The notes: a model not told the origin generated them from the sequence alone. A stretch of DNA of 24,877 nt from Chara braunii (GCA_003427395.1 BFEA01000058.1:1922177-1947053); one strand, 5' to 3'. Shown: positions 8,542 to 18,648, numbered from the stretch's first letter. Made by a program: numbers and translations.

Positions 8542-9239
8542 GGTCAGTCCCGGTCAGGTCAGGACTTGTATCTAAGTCTTCCACTGCGCTGTAAAGCACC
8601 ATTTTGTATGTATCAGAATGTACACTGCTCGTTGAGATTTCACTTGCACGGCATTGTCCATTCAGTCCTTTTCATCACATTGCGGATCCTTGGTTTATAT
8701 GTACATCGCCCAACTGGCATGTAACAGAGATACTCATCAGGTGTCAAATACCAGTAGAGTCAGTATCTGCAGCAAAGTCTCCAATAATCATGAGTGATAT
8801 CCCAAACAGTATCTCATTACCAGTAGACGAGGAGAGTGGAGGGGGATTAGACAGAGGAGAAGGTGGAGGAGATCAAAGATCACACAAGAGTAATTCAATC
8901 AAAGTCCCACTCCTCCTCCAGGCTTCTTCCCTCTCCACGTCAGCAACCAGTATCTGAGAACAAGTAAATTCTGATCACACAGTAGTGCCACGTAGCACTC
9001 TTATCTCATGAAGGCCATGAAGACACAGCAGATTATAGTGACGACGTCAACATCTGGTGAGTACCTGAACCCAATCTCCCACAGATCCCGACCTTCCTGC
9101 TTCTCGCAACCAATCACCTCATGTAGACAGCGTGGATCCACGTTAACAGTCAAGACAGGTGGCATACGCCACATCATCAATGAAGACCATTGGCCCACAC
9201 CACGTCAGCAGTGTAGACTAGTGGCGGGCGCTGCATCAT
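8542..9239. other. Spacer with a weak 55-codon frame
   Basis: No convincing gene. An ATG at 8790 opens a 55-codon frame (MSDIPNSISLPVDEESGGG at its start) with A at -3, but no family is recognised. A palindrome-like GTGCCACGTAGCAC lies at 8985-8998. From about 9120 the texture becomes the CAGCGCCACATCAGC type seen in the minisatellite that follows. Confidence 0.3.
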
Positions 9240-9440
9240 CATGCAATGTAGTCCTGAGGCAGCGCCACATAGACCAGAGGCAGCACCACATCAGCATGCA
9301 ATGTAGACCAGAGGCAGCGCTATATAGACCAGAGGCAGCGCCACATCAGCATGCAATGTAGACCAGAGGCAGCGCCATATAGACCATAGAGCGCCACATC
9401 AGCATGCAATGTAGACCAGCAGCGCCTCATCAGCAAGCCT
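9240..9440. repeat. 55-bp minisatellite
   Basis: Units starting CATGCAATGTAG occur at 9240, 9295, 9350 and 9403 (spacing 55, 55 and 53). Each unit contains two half-repeats of TAGACCAGAGGCAGCGCC. The last copy is truncated. The 15-mer GCCACATCAGCATGC in the units is found in reverse complement in the retrotransposon leader at 13057-13071. Confidence 0.88.
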
Positions 9441-9549
9441 GGCGCACAATGCAGAATGCGCCAGCATGTCGCCACAGTCCCTGTCATCGTCCACAATGCT
9501 AGCATACAGCCAGCGTCGAGCCAGCATTTTGCCAGCATAGTCGAAGTCA

Positions 9550-9605
9550 AGCCAGCGCTCAAGCAGCATAGCCAAACAGCCAGCGCTCAAGCAGCATAGC
9601 CAAAC
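9550..9605. repeat. Perfect 28-bp tandem duplication
   Basis: A 28-bp unit beginning AGCCAGCGCTCAAGC occupies 9550-9577 and is repeated without a mismatch at 9578-9605. Degenerate AGCCAGC motifs continue upstream to about 9515. The exact identity implies a recent event. Confidence 0.9.
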
Positions 9606-10274
9606 TGAATGGTTGACTGCCCCAAGGCCAGCCTTAAGTAGTAGTTGTCGAAGCGGTTTGGCCTTGGGTGCTTTTCCCACAGTCGTCCAGATTGATTCAC
9701 AGCGGAGGGCCCGGGTTGTACAGTTGCAGACTTCTACCTTGGACCTGATGCTGTTTGGGTACCTGCATACAAACAAGTGTGTGTGCTTGACCAGTGGCCT
9801 CGGCTGGGTACCTTTGGACTTTGACTATTGGGGTCATGACAGCTGACCAAAAGTCAACTGTCACACGTCCAGGCCCTGAGTCCTCGTGTGGGGTTCTTTT
9901 TGCCCCCGTTTCGGCCTGGGCTGAGGGCGGCCGAGTTGGCCCTCAGTATTTCCACAAGACATAAAGCATGGGTTATTGCAAATTCGAATTGATTGAAAAC
10001 TTATAAGGGTATACCTCACTTCTCAAAGAACCCACAATAGTTTTTTTCTAAAAAAGAAAAAACATTTAAGCCCTAAAATAAAAAGAAACAGGGAAAAGAA
10101 AAGTTGGAAAACATAAAAAGTTATTAAAAACTCCAAAAGAGGAACTAGACACTTGGAGAACATATTTTTTACACCGCCATCTTTGGTGATTTTAGATTTT
10201 TTCTACTTATCAAAATGCCGGAAAACTTTATGGGCATATACCTCATCACCAGATGAATCCAGAGAAAACTTTTC
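9606..10274. other. Spacer, no gene recognised
   Basis: GC-balanced to about 9960, then A-rich (10040-10150). The segment AAAAGTCAACTGTCACACG (about 9851-9870), followed by a CCAGGCCCTG string, resembles AAAGTCAACTG and CCAGGCCCTGGG at about 5518-5560, again hinting at dispersed copies of one unknown element. Confidence 0.3.
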
Positions 10275-10298
10275 AAAAAAAAAAAAAAAAAAAAAAAA
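10275..10298. repeat. Poly-A run (24 A)
   Basis: A 24-base A homopolymer on the + strand. It could be the tail of a retroposed sequence whose body lies to the left, but no body or target duplication could be identified. Confidence 0.8.
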
Positions 10299-10558
10299 CG
10301 TTTGGCCCAGTTGTCTGGGTGGACATCGTGGACGGTCAAGGGGGTCCTGGACGCCTGATCAGGTAACATAGCTTTTATCTAAAAAGACGAGTAGTGCATC
10401 TAGCCCTGCTAAATCACGAGGTCTGGGCTATTCACCTTGGAATAGCTAACGACCGCATCTGATACAAGCTAGGGTTACTTGATGTGTTCAATAGGCCCAA
10501 GCGGCACACATGGGACTACGGGTGATACCACTAGAGTGTCTGGTTTCTCATTAGGTAC
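10299..10558. other. Spacer, no feature recognised
   Basis: Ordinary sequence. The start (TTGGCCCAGTTGTCTGGGTG, then GGTCAAGGGGGTCC) loosely resembles tRNA A and B boxes, but not well enough to call a tRNA or SINE. Confidence 0.3.
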
Positions 10559-10680
10559 ATTTTTTTTTTCCCCTAAAACTTTCCACCTGTTGAAAGTTTT
10601 AATTCTTTTTCCCCTAAAACTTTCCACCCGTTGAAAATTTTATTTTTCCACTTGTTCAAGTTTTTTTTATTTTATCCCAC
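10559..10680. repeat. T-rich direct repeat, about 41-bp unit
   Basis: TTTTCCCCTAAAACTTTCCAC followed by TGTTGAAAGTTTT begins near 10566 and recurs near 10607 with few changes. A shorter third piece (TTCCACTTGTTCAAG) follows. This lies just left of satellite array B. Confidence 0.75.
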
Positions 10681-10734
10681 CGAACCTAAAGGCGGATAAA
10701 AGACGATAACATAAATAAATAAATCACTAATTTC

Positions 10735-11797
10735 TCAAAGTGTGTTTCAATGACAAAACATAAGATATGTGGAGGATATAATATAACTAATTCATGAAAA
10801 TCCCGAAGTGTGTTTCACTAAAGAAACACTGAATCGATAGGGGGCATTAGATGTTAATATAACTTGGTATTTCACAAAAATGTTGAAGTGTGTTTTAGTA
10901 ATGAAGCATTGAATCTATGGGTAGGGGGCATTTGATGTTAATATAACTTAGTATTTCACAAAAATGTAGAAGTGTGTTTCAGTAATGAAACATTGAATCT
11001 ATGGGCATATATAACGTTTCTAAAAGTTTGTGTTCCCTATGAAGTGTGTTTCAGTAACGAAACACCGAATCTAGACGCGGATAAAAAGTAAATCTCGAAA
11101 ACCTTGAAGTATGTTTCAGTAATGAAACACCAAATCTCTTAGCCGATATGATATTCCTATAAATCTGATACTGAAGACCCAGAAGTGTGTTTCAGTGACA
11201 AAACACTGAATCTATGGGCACATATAGATCCCGAAAAGTCTACGCGAATCCCGGAAGCCCCAAAGTGTGTTTTGGTATTGAAACATCAAATCCATAAGCG
11301 GCTATGACACTTCTAAAAGTTTGGGTAAATCTCGGAAACCCAAAAGTATATTTCGATAATGAAACAAAAAATCTGGTGGATACAAAACAACGAATATATC
11401 GCCAGATATAACTCTAAAAAATCCCGAAAACCCTGAAGTGTGTTTTGGTTACGAAGCACCAAATCTATGGGTCGATATAACGTCGAAAAAAGTCTTAAGT
11501 GGTGAAAACTCCAACGCGTATGTTGGTAACGAAACATCGAATTTATGCGCGGATATAACTCCCAAAAATCTAAGTAGATCTCGAAAAAAACGAAGTGTGT
11601 TTCGGTAGCGAAACACTAAATATCTGGTCCGATACAAGTAAATAGGGAGAACTCGGAAGTGTATTTAAGTAATGAAACATAGAATATATGAGTGGATACA
11701 AGTCCCACACTAAATCCAAAACCCCGTAATGTGCTTCAGTAACAAGACACCGAATCTATGGGCCGATATAATGTTTCAAAAAGTTCAAGTACATATC
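10735..11797 (-). repeat. Satellite array B (left part), reverse orientation of array A
   Basis: The marker AAGTGTGTTTC (with variants) recurs near 10741, 10809, 10889, 10973, 11045, 11110, 11186, 11266, 11347, 11439, 11520, 11596, 11660 and 11730, averaging about 76 bp. Monomers contain TTTCGGTAACGAAACACCGAATCTATGGG, written here as TTTCGGTAACGAAACACC then GAATCTATGGG, and end AAATCTCGAAAACCCCGAAG. Reverse-complemented, these align with array A monomers: TTTCGTTACCGAAA, CACTTCGGGRTTTTCGGG, GGATTTACTT and TTATA. The array is interrupted at 11797 by the retrotransposon and resumes at 20490. Confidence 0.9.
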
Positions 11798-12867
11798 TGC
11801 GAGGAACGAGCCCTCACGGGGCCTCTATTAGACATATATATGTTCTGGGCAGATACCCCCAACAAGTCGAGTGCCCGCCCTAAGTGAAGGCAGGCCTGGA
11901 TATTCGTCAGAGGCCAAAATTCGACATTTTTCATAAGTGGGTATTGAGGCCCTTACAGCACGCGAGTTGGTTGAGTGGACGTGTGAGCCTCACTAAGCTG
12001 CGTCGTACAGTTGGCCCATCCCTTGGAAGTTGCACCTGGGCACAAACACACAAAGCAGGGCCAATGCATCTTGAAGTGGCCACATGCCTATGCAAAAGCA
12101 ATACTGTCGATGTACCTACCCTGTGGTCCTGTGCAAATGCACCAAACAGCGCAAGTCTGGAGATTGAGGCCGTGCCCAATTGTAAAGGGCCTAGGCCCTC
12201 CACTGAAGTCTTGGGTCTAGGCGCAGGTACTGGGGCCCAATAGGAAGCTACTGGAAGCTTCTAGCCAGGCCACACGCAGCAACGCAGGGGCTGCCACTTC
12301 CATATCGGGAGAAGAGCAGCCAGGGCCTGGGGATTTTGGCCCGCGCAGGCAATGTGGTCACGCTGCTGCGCTAGAGATATCGTGCGTGTGCGTTGAGGCT
12401 AGAGTGAGTGCGGGCATGTGTGTGGTGAGGTGGGGCGCTGCATGGCAGCGCTAGGGGGTAAGAGCGCGATCAGTGGTCTTTAGGAAGGAGGCGAGTGTGG
12501 GTGGACAGGGTCTGATGAAGGGAAGCGAGATATGTCCTTGGTACATGGAAGAGGTCGGCTATGGTGTTGACGTCATGTGCATTGGTCTTCGAGAGTCGAA
12601 GTGATCCTGTTGCGAGAATGTTGATGTAGGTAGGATAGTGAGGTAGTGTAGGCTGGGTGCTGGGCGCCAGACAGAGAGGAGCGACTTTGGATACTGTGTT
12701 GGTGTGACCTGAGGGCTTGAAGATTGGCTCATTACTTTATTGTATTGCTCTTAATTAGATGGGAGCTCGGTGCTTTTGAGCTCTTTGCTTGTACACGACT
12801 ATGTGGACATCTGTGTGATTTCGCAACTTGGTTTTTGTGTATATCGTTCCCACTCGTGTTCCTTGCA
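11798..12867 (+). repeat. 5' LTR (1070 bp)
   Basis: Begins TGCGAGGAACGAGCCCTCA and ends CCTTGCA three bases before the PBS. It aligns along its whole length with 19207-20489. In the first roughly 240 bases I count about 32 mismatches by hand (about 13%), many of them transitions. The 3' LTR is about 210 bp longer because of two internal duplications absent here. No clear TATA box was found. Confidence 0.93.
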
Positions 12868-12870
12868 ATT

Positions 12871-12888
12871 TGGTATCAGAGCAAGGTT
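12871..12888 (+). other. Primer binding site for initiator-Met tRNA
   Basis: TGGTATCAGAGCAAGGTT directly follows the LTR end after a 3-base spacer (ATT). TGGTATCAGAGC is the classical plant LTR-retrotransposon PBS, complementary to the 3' end of the initiator methionine tRNA that primes minus-strand DNA synthesis. It fixes the 5' LTR end at 12867 and the element's orientation as +. Confidence 0.95.
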
Positions 12889-14140
12889 CGTAATCGTGAC
12901 ATTGTTACTTGGTGCGCCGATGATGCTTCATGCGTAGTAAGGGTACTTTGACGCTGGCTTGATAGAGCAGGGCCCAGGTAGAGGGGCCGACTGTTGGAAG
13001 GCTATGGCGACAACGTGGGAGCTGTGGCGACAGTGGATGTATGTACGACGATGAGAGCATGCTGATGTGGCATTTTGGCTGAAGCGGCACTGCATCATGT
13101 TGTGGGTGGTACTGAGGCTAGGACCGGTCATCGAAATGCATGTTGGCTCAATTGGTGAGAAATTTGTGGTTGGGGGCCGCTATTTCCAGGTATGTTGTTC
13201 CCACTGCTTATCTACCCTCTCAATCTCTTCTTACCGTGAGGAAGTGAGCCCAACCTTGAGTGTCCTCTTTGTTGTGTGAGGAGTCGTGAGCGCTCTTCCT
13301 TGAGAGACGAGATTCTTCCCAGTGGCGCATCTCGAAGGAGAGGGCGGTGCCTCTGAAGGGCTTTGGTTTAAGCACGGGTCACGGTCACCATGCAAACCCA
13401 TTGGAGTGGTACACGCAGGCCATGCTGCTTTGTCCATTAATGCTCTTTGCTGCGCTAATAGAAGGGGTGTGCGGATTGACCAGTCCTATGCAGACGCTTT
13501 CCAGACCGTCTATAAACATTTTTGGCGGGTGTCTGATCTGTCCACTTGTTGTGATCGTCGTCCTGATTGCGACGTAAAATAATTCCCTGAGGACCGCGGG
13601 GGCTGTCCTTGAACTGCCTCTTGATCAGCTAGATCACTCAGATGTACGGCTCGTTGCACATGAGTGTAAAGAACGGGCAGGCTGGTCATAAGCATACACC
13701 TTCGACACAGGGGTGGGCCTCTAATGCACACCTTAGACACTGCCGCTTGATGATGCCTACAAGCACGTTGGATGTAGGGGAGGGTGATTCCAATTGAGAC
13801 TCAATAGTCTGGCACAACAATACCCATTGTGCATACGTTTGCTACACAATTTATTTTTATTTTGATTAGTTGGTTTACATACTGCTAACACCTCACAGAC
13901 AAACTAGAACTGTAGTATTCTACCATAGCCAGGTCTCTTCGAAGCTGCTGTAAGAGAACTAATCAAGGTAAACTTAGATTATGTGTACAGTTTGTGTGAA
14001 TGTTGTTGATATCGCTTGATCGGTAATCTAGGTAACTCACCGGATGTTTATTTTTATTTTATTGATTTTTAGAACCGGCCAGACGCGTGTTGCGGTAGGT
14101 TCCAGAGTGGACATTAGTGCAGACAGTGTCTACCTAGCCG
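12889..14140 (+). other. Long untranslated leader between PBS and gag
   Basis: About 1.25 kb with no supported gene; small open frames (60-86 codons) carry no retroelement or host motif. Splice-like signals are present: CAG/GTATGTT at 13187-13196, and a T-rich run ending in TAG at 14070-14072, only 68 bases before the gag ATG. A leader intron of about 880 bp is therefore possible but unproven. The packaging signal would be expected here. Confidence 0.6.
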
Positions 14141-15980
14141 ATGAGTGGATCAGAGGGTGGTGAAGGTTCAACTGACGACCGAAGGCAGACTAGGCGTGAT
14201 GCGCTTAGAGTACCTGTAGTGTTCCAGGTCCTGTTACTGGAAGACGAGAGAAGGCTTAGGGCCGAAGCAAGGGCCCGTAATCTTGAGACTATGAGGGAAG
14301 CTGCAACAACTGTAGAGAGAACATTGGTAGCAGCAGCGACTAGCGAAGTAGCAATGGCTACATCTGCGACATCTACTACAACAACCTCATCTGGTTTCAC
14401 TTTGGGAATGTCGGACACCACAGGACAATCCGTTTCCAGTACAACAGGGTCCGGGGCCAGTCAGATGGCGGGCTTGCAGTCTAGCTCGCCGCCTCCACGC
14501 TCTAGGGGGCAAATGGAGCTCCAACTAGTAATGAGGATTTGCTTAAGGCTAGAGGAGGAACTTAAGAAAGCTACCGACAGGGAGAATGAGATTAGAAATA
14601 GAAGTATCAGACTAAAGAGTAGAGAGGCAAACAAAGCTGCATTAGAGGGGTTAGATGACTCGGCCCTTAACGACACCGCAAGGATTCTTAAGGCGAGCAT
14701 CCTATCCATGCACACGTACATGGACAGCAAACTGGACGCTACTCAGGACACCTTGGACCGGATCCTGAACGCCATGCATAGGCCAGAAGTCAGGCCAACA
14801 GCTTCGCCATCGCTGCCATTCTCAATGATGAAAGACCCGTATCCGCCTTGGTTTGGTACCACAACAGGCGGTATATCAGAAGCAACAACACAGACTGCTA
14901 CTTTTTCATCTTCTGGTCCTGCGGCTGGAGCTACACCACAACCGCCACGTGTCCCACCAGTGGGACAGCAACAACCTTGGTACCCCAAGACCCCATTGAA
15001 ACCACCCCCAACCTTCTCAGGAGACGAGAAGGATGAGGCTCTCAACACTTGGTTGAGAACGATGCCAGTGTGGGTGAGGGCGAAGAGGACGTTGGTGGAG
15101 GAGGAAGTGATAATTGCTGCTTCCTATTTAGAGGGATCAACAACTCGCTGGCTAAATGGATTGGTGGCCTCAGAGGGATTCGACAGGAACATGAGTGATT
15201 GGGCAAAGACCCATACCCTTGAGATCTTTATGGATCTAGTGGAAGCGCGATGGCACAACCCCCAACAGGCACAAATTGCCACCAATGGGTTGTTGAAGCT
15301 TGATACTAGGAAGTACAAGTCTGTCCGCGAGCTCATCCCAGTTGTCGATTGATTGATTGTCGTCCCCTGGGTTGAGTACAATCCTCAAGTCTTGTTTACC
15401 ATGTTCTTAAGATGTCTTCCCATAGACATCAAGAACCTGTTAGCCAGCGAGGCTCGGCTAGAGTACCACACATTTGAGACCTTTAGCAAGAAGGCCTTAG
15501 ATTTGGAGGCTACGCTAGGAGGTGCTCTAGCCCCCTCTACAGATGGAAGAAAGAAGAATCCACAAGAGTGGAAAAAGAAGGGTCGTCGATTGATGATTGT
15601 TGATTCCGATGGGAATCAAATTGAGATCGATGATGTGATTGATCTTGTGGACGTTTCAGAGATAGACGGTGAGGATGATGCTGAGGGTAGCAATCTCGCT
15701 GCAGTAGTGGAGGGTAAGGCAACTAGCCGGGGCAAGGGCGGACAACAGAGGAGTCAAGGGCAAACCTCAAATCCACACAAGATAGCGGCATGTGTTCGAG
15801 CAGGTTTGGATCAAGATGTGTGGCGGGATCATTACCAACGGGGTGCTTGCATTTGGTGAGTATGGCCATCAACAATTTAAGTGCAAGAACGCTAAGGTCC
15901 CGCAGAAGATACCACCTAAGGGTGGGATACCTTCTTCCCAGAGTGGGGCCTTGTCGAGTTCTGACTCAAGAAACACCTAG
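14141..15980 (+). pseudogene. gag: gag (capsid/nucleocapsid), interrupted
   Basis: Structural polyprotein that would form the virus-like particle. ATG at 14141 opens 403 codons. Residues 1-130 are Arg/Glu- then Ser/Thr-rich; about 130-215 is Glu/Lys/Arg-rich and probably helical. From about residue 290 comes the retrotransposon capsid domain (FSGDEKDEALNTWL, then AASYLEGSTTRWLNG, then VEARWHNPQQAQ). An in-frame TGA at 15350-15352 stops it, yet the same frame continues with capsid-like sequence to 15859 (YNPQVLFTMFLRCLP), so this is a point-mutation stop. A frame change near 15855 then cuts through the zinc knuckle: its first Cys lies in the upstream frame and GEYGHQQFKC in the next frame. Not functional as a whole. 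Confidence 0.9.
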
Positions 15981-16084
15981 GGGCAGTAGATGTTATAGCT
16001 GCTTCTACTCTCGTTGAAGCGGGTGATGTACCCTCCCCGTTTCAAGAGTTAGCCAAAGCTATTGAATCCTTAGTCACCCCACAG

Positions 16085-16650
16085 ACGCATCCTGATCAAA
16101 TGATACTCTGCTCGTTGGATGTGTGTGAGGCCTTAGAGGACCTACAAAGTGAGTGGTTGGACCCTCGTGAGTCTTGGGTCGCACTAAGTCCTCGTGAGTC
16201 TTGGGTGCCACTAAGTAGAGGTCCTATAGGGGAGCATTTCGTTGTGGAAATTGGTGTGGGGGACCGCAAATGCGGGGCCTTTGTAGACATCGACTCCACT
16301 TGGACCTTTATAAGTTGCGACTGCGCCTACAGGACCGGGTGCAACGCCTGAGTACACCGGTAGCATCTACTCTGGCCAACATAGAGCGCATGATGGTAGA
16401 GGACTACGTGAAAGATGTGGTTTGCACTTTCTCCTATCGAGGAGGGGAACCGATTCATAAGCCTTTCGACATGTTGTTAGGCATGTATTACCTTGAGGTT
16501 GCCAAGCCCCAGTTTGATTGGGAGAGAAAAGTGTTGAAGCACGAGTTGCCTAATGGGAGGACCGTTAGACTGGCCAAGTATAAAGCTAGTAGGTTGATCG
16601 ACTCCTATGGGTGTTTGTGCGCATCGACCTTTGATAATTATTATAAATAG
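16085..16650 (+). pseudogene. pro: Aspartic protease region, frameshifted and active-site altered
   Basis: Retroviral-type protease that would cleave the Gag-Pol polyprotein. The first part is in the frame ending at 16351 (GEHFVVEIGVGDRKCGAF, then VDIDSTWTFIS). The family active site is D-[TS]-G; here codons 16286-16294 read Asp-Ile-Asp, so the motif is lost. After a frame change near 16320-16370 the second part continues to 16650 with HKPFDMLLGMYYLEVAKPQF and FDWERKVLKHELPNGRTVRL, the usual C-terminal flap/linker region. A perfect-looking 27-bp tandem duplication (16163-16216) doubles nine residues (PRESWV.LS) upstream of the domain. Confidence 0.8.
16163..16216 (+). repeat. 27-bp in-frame tandem duplication in the protease region
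   Basis: CCTCGTGAGTCTTGGGT begins at 16163 and 16190. The two units differ at one or two bases. The duplication preserves the reading frame, so it could have arisen before or after the gene decayed. Confidence 0.85.
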
Positions 16651-16734
16651 AACTAAAAGGAGGGTATGTACTTGGTCTTTGTCTCTGCAAAAGGGGAGGC
16701 CGTTAAATCACCCCCTCTGAGCCCACAGGTGTCG

Positions 16735-17505
16735 TAGACAGGGAGGTTGTCCATGCCATAGAGATCATCCTTGGGAGCAAGATACCTACAGGGGGAATCT
16801 ATAGGATGGCTCACTGAGTTGGACGAGCTTCGTCGGCAACTGAAAGAGCTCACAGAAAAGGGTTGGATACGGCTTACCATCTCCCCCTTCGGCTCACCAG
16901 TCCTATTTGTACCAAAGAAGGCGGGATTGCTAAGGATGTGCATTGGTTATAGGGGACTCGATGCCATCACCGTTAAAAACGCAGAGCCCCTACCACGCAT
17001 CGACTACCATCAGATTGCCATTAGACCGGAAGATCAGCACAAAACTGCATTTCAGACCAGGCGGTCAGTACGAGTTTGTGGTGATGCCCTTCGGCCTTTG
17101 CAATGCGTCGGGTACATTCCAGCACGCCATGAACAGGATATTCCATGACTACTTTACTACTTGGATAAGTTTATCGTCATGTACCTCGACGACATTCTTA
17201 TCTTTGGTAGAACTGTTGAGGAGCATGGCGAACATGTAGACAAAGTTCTTTTTGTCCTCCGACAACATAAGTATAAGATCAATTTAGAGAAATGCGAATT
17301 TGGTCGCACAAAAATCTTGTAATTGGGGCATGAAGTATCCGCGGAGGGTATTATGTCAGAAGATGCGAAGGTGGCTAGTATTAGGGACTGGCCACGACCC
17401 TAGTTTGTGACTGAGGTTAGATCTTTCGTGGGGATGTGTGGTTATTACCACAATTTTGTACAAAACTACAGTGCGATCACATCTCCCTTGACTGATCTAA
17501 GCGCC
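16735..17505 (+). pseudogene. pol (RT): Reverse transcriptase, frameshifted, motif A deleted
   Basis: RNA-dependent DNA polymerase domain of a Ty3/gypsy element. Visible in order: [71 protein letters not shown] (frame 1), [20 protein letters not shown] (frame 2, after a shift near 17063), then FIVMYLDDILIF (frame 1, from 17170). PRID joins YHQI directly at 17004/17005; the roughly 25 residues normally between them, which contain motif A with a catalytic Asp, are missing. The YLDD box (motif C) is intact at 17182-17193. In-frame TAA at 17320 and TAG at 17401 follow, then EVRSFVGMCGYYHNFVQNYS. It cannot make an active enzyme. Confidence 0.93.
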
Positions 17506-17740
17506 TTGATACTCCATGGGAATGGACAGACGCATGTGAGGTTGCTTTCAAGAGATTGAAGCATGCCCTCACACATCATGAGGTTCTCATGGTCCCTGAT
17601 CCTCAAAGGCCATTGGTAGTGACCACTGACTCGAGCCGGCACGACATAGGTGCAATCTTGGCTCAACAGGAAGGGAAAAAATTGAGGCCGATCGAGTACA
17701 TGAGCAAGAAAACGCCATCTAAGAAATTGGCGAAGTCCAC
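17506..17740 (+). pseudogene. pol (RNase H): RNase H, N-terminal part only
   Basis: After another frame change near 17500, the frame open from 17556 gives ALTHHEVLMVPDPQRPLVV, then TTDSSRHDIGAILAQQ, then LRPIEYMSKKTPSKKLAKST. The TDSS segment holds the first catalytic Asp of the Ty3/gypsy RNase H. The rest of the domain and the link to integrase are deleted: KST is followed immediately by WDKATSDEF, which belongs near the integrase zinc domain. The minus-strand relic at 1876-2690 keeps about 340 bp at the matching place, which shows roughly how much is lost. Confidence 0.88.
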
Positions 17741-18640
17741 CTGGGACAAGGCCACCTCAGATGAGTTTGTGATGGTGGATGGGTTGCTCTTTCTTGAAAA
17801 GGCAGGATTCAAAAGGTTAGTTGTTCCATCTAGAGAAATTTTGCGTAGTTTACTTTTAGGTGAGTGCCATGACGCTACGAGATATTTCAGCGGCAAGAAG
17901 ACTTCTGCTAACTTAGTACAACGAGTTTCGTGGCCTAACATGCTGGACGTTGCAAAGAAATATGTGCAGACTTGCCAAGTCAGTGAGCAGGACAAGCCGC
18001 GGACTCGAGCCCCGCTTGGGTTATTGAAGCCCCTACCCATTCCTGCTGGTCTAGGACACAGTGTTTCCATGGATTTCATGGATACCCTCATGACCAGCAA
18101 GAATAGCAAAAGGCATATCTTCGTCATAGTGGATAGGTTCACAAAGTACGATAGACTAATCGCCATGCCGGAAACTGCCAGGACTAAGCATGTCATCAAG
18201 TTGTTCATGGACAATTGGGTGCGTGACTTTGGATTGCCAAAGACCATTGTTAGTAATAGAGATGTCCGGTTTACTAGTGAGATGTGGAAGAAGGTAGCTG
18301 AACAAATGGGCAGGCTGAACAAATGAACCGTGTGATGCAGCATCTGCTGAGGCACTACATCAAGTCCATCTAGGATGACCGGGATGAGAAACTACCTCTC
18401 ATCGCCAGTCTTTACAACAATGCTGTACACAACACCACCGACTCACCACCGACGTCAGTCCTAATCAGCTGCATCTGGGATGGAAGCCTAGATCTGCTCT
18501 AGACTTCCTCCTGCCTGAATACCGAACTGTTGCAACTCCTGGAACCATTGAATTTGGTGTCCAATATGAGAAATTGTTGCAGTAGACTGTCGAACACATC
18601 AAGAAATCTCAGGAAGCCATGATTGCTTATGAGAACAAGG
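17741..18640 (+). pseudogene. pol (INT): Integrase zinc-binding and catalytic core, broken
   Basis: DDE-type integrase that would insert the cDNA. The zinc-binding segment reads ECHDATRYFSGKKT, then WPNMLDVAKKYVQTCQVSEQ: of the HHCC set, the second His is a Tyr and the last Cys is a Ser. The core begins VSMDFMDTLMTSKNSKRHIF (first catalytic Asp present). The second Asp position is Asn in IVSNRDVRFTSEMWKK. Near 18301-18330 GCTGAACAAATG occurs twice, 13 bases apart, and the segment normally between those points is missing. After this the frame stops at 18326 and similarity continues in another frame with a TAG at about 18371 (DEKLPLIASLYNNAVHNTT) and further stops. Non-functional. Confidence 0.9.
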
Positions 18641-18648
18641 TCCGCTGA

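Noticed and set aside
7415-9900. A second complete LTR retrotransposon
   Set aside because: A TATA box and retroelement-like texture are present, but I could find no paired LTRs, PBS, PPT or pol motifs.
10299-10370. Possible tRNA gene or tRNA-derived SINE
   Set aside because: Weak A-box and B-box resemblance only; no cloverleaf could be drawn, and the poly-A lies on the wrong side for a + strand SINE.
10735-11797. CRISPR-like array because of regular spacing
   Set aside because: The spacers are themselves similar to each other and the whole unit repeats; this is a eukaryotic satellite, and the context is nuclear.
11931-12243. Open frames of 70-119 codons in the 5' LTR, and matching ones in the 3' LTR
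   Set aside because: They lie wholly within LTR sequence, are not conserved in length between the two LTRs, and show no domain.
17663-18355. 230-codon minus-strand open frame
   Set aside because: It is the antisense shadow of the integrase region; the + strand carries the recognisable motifs.
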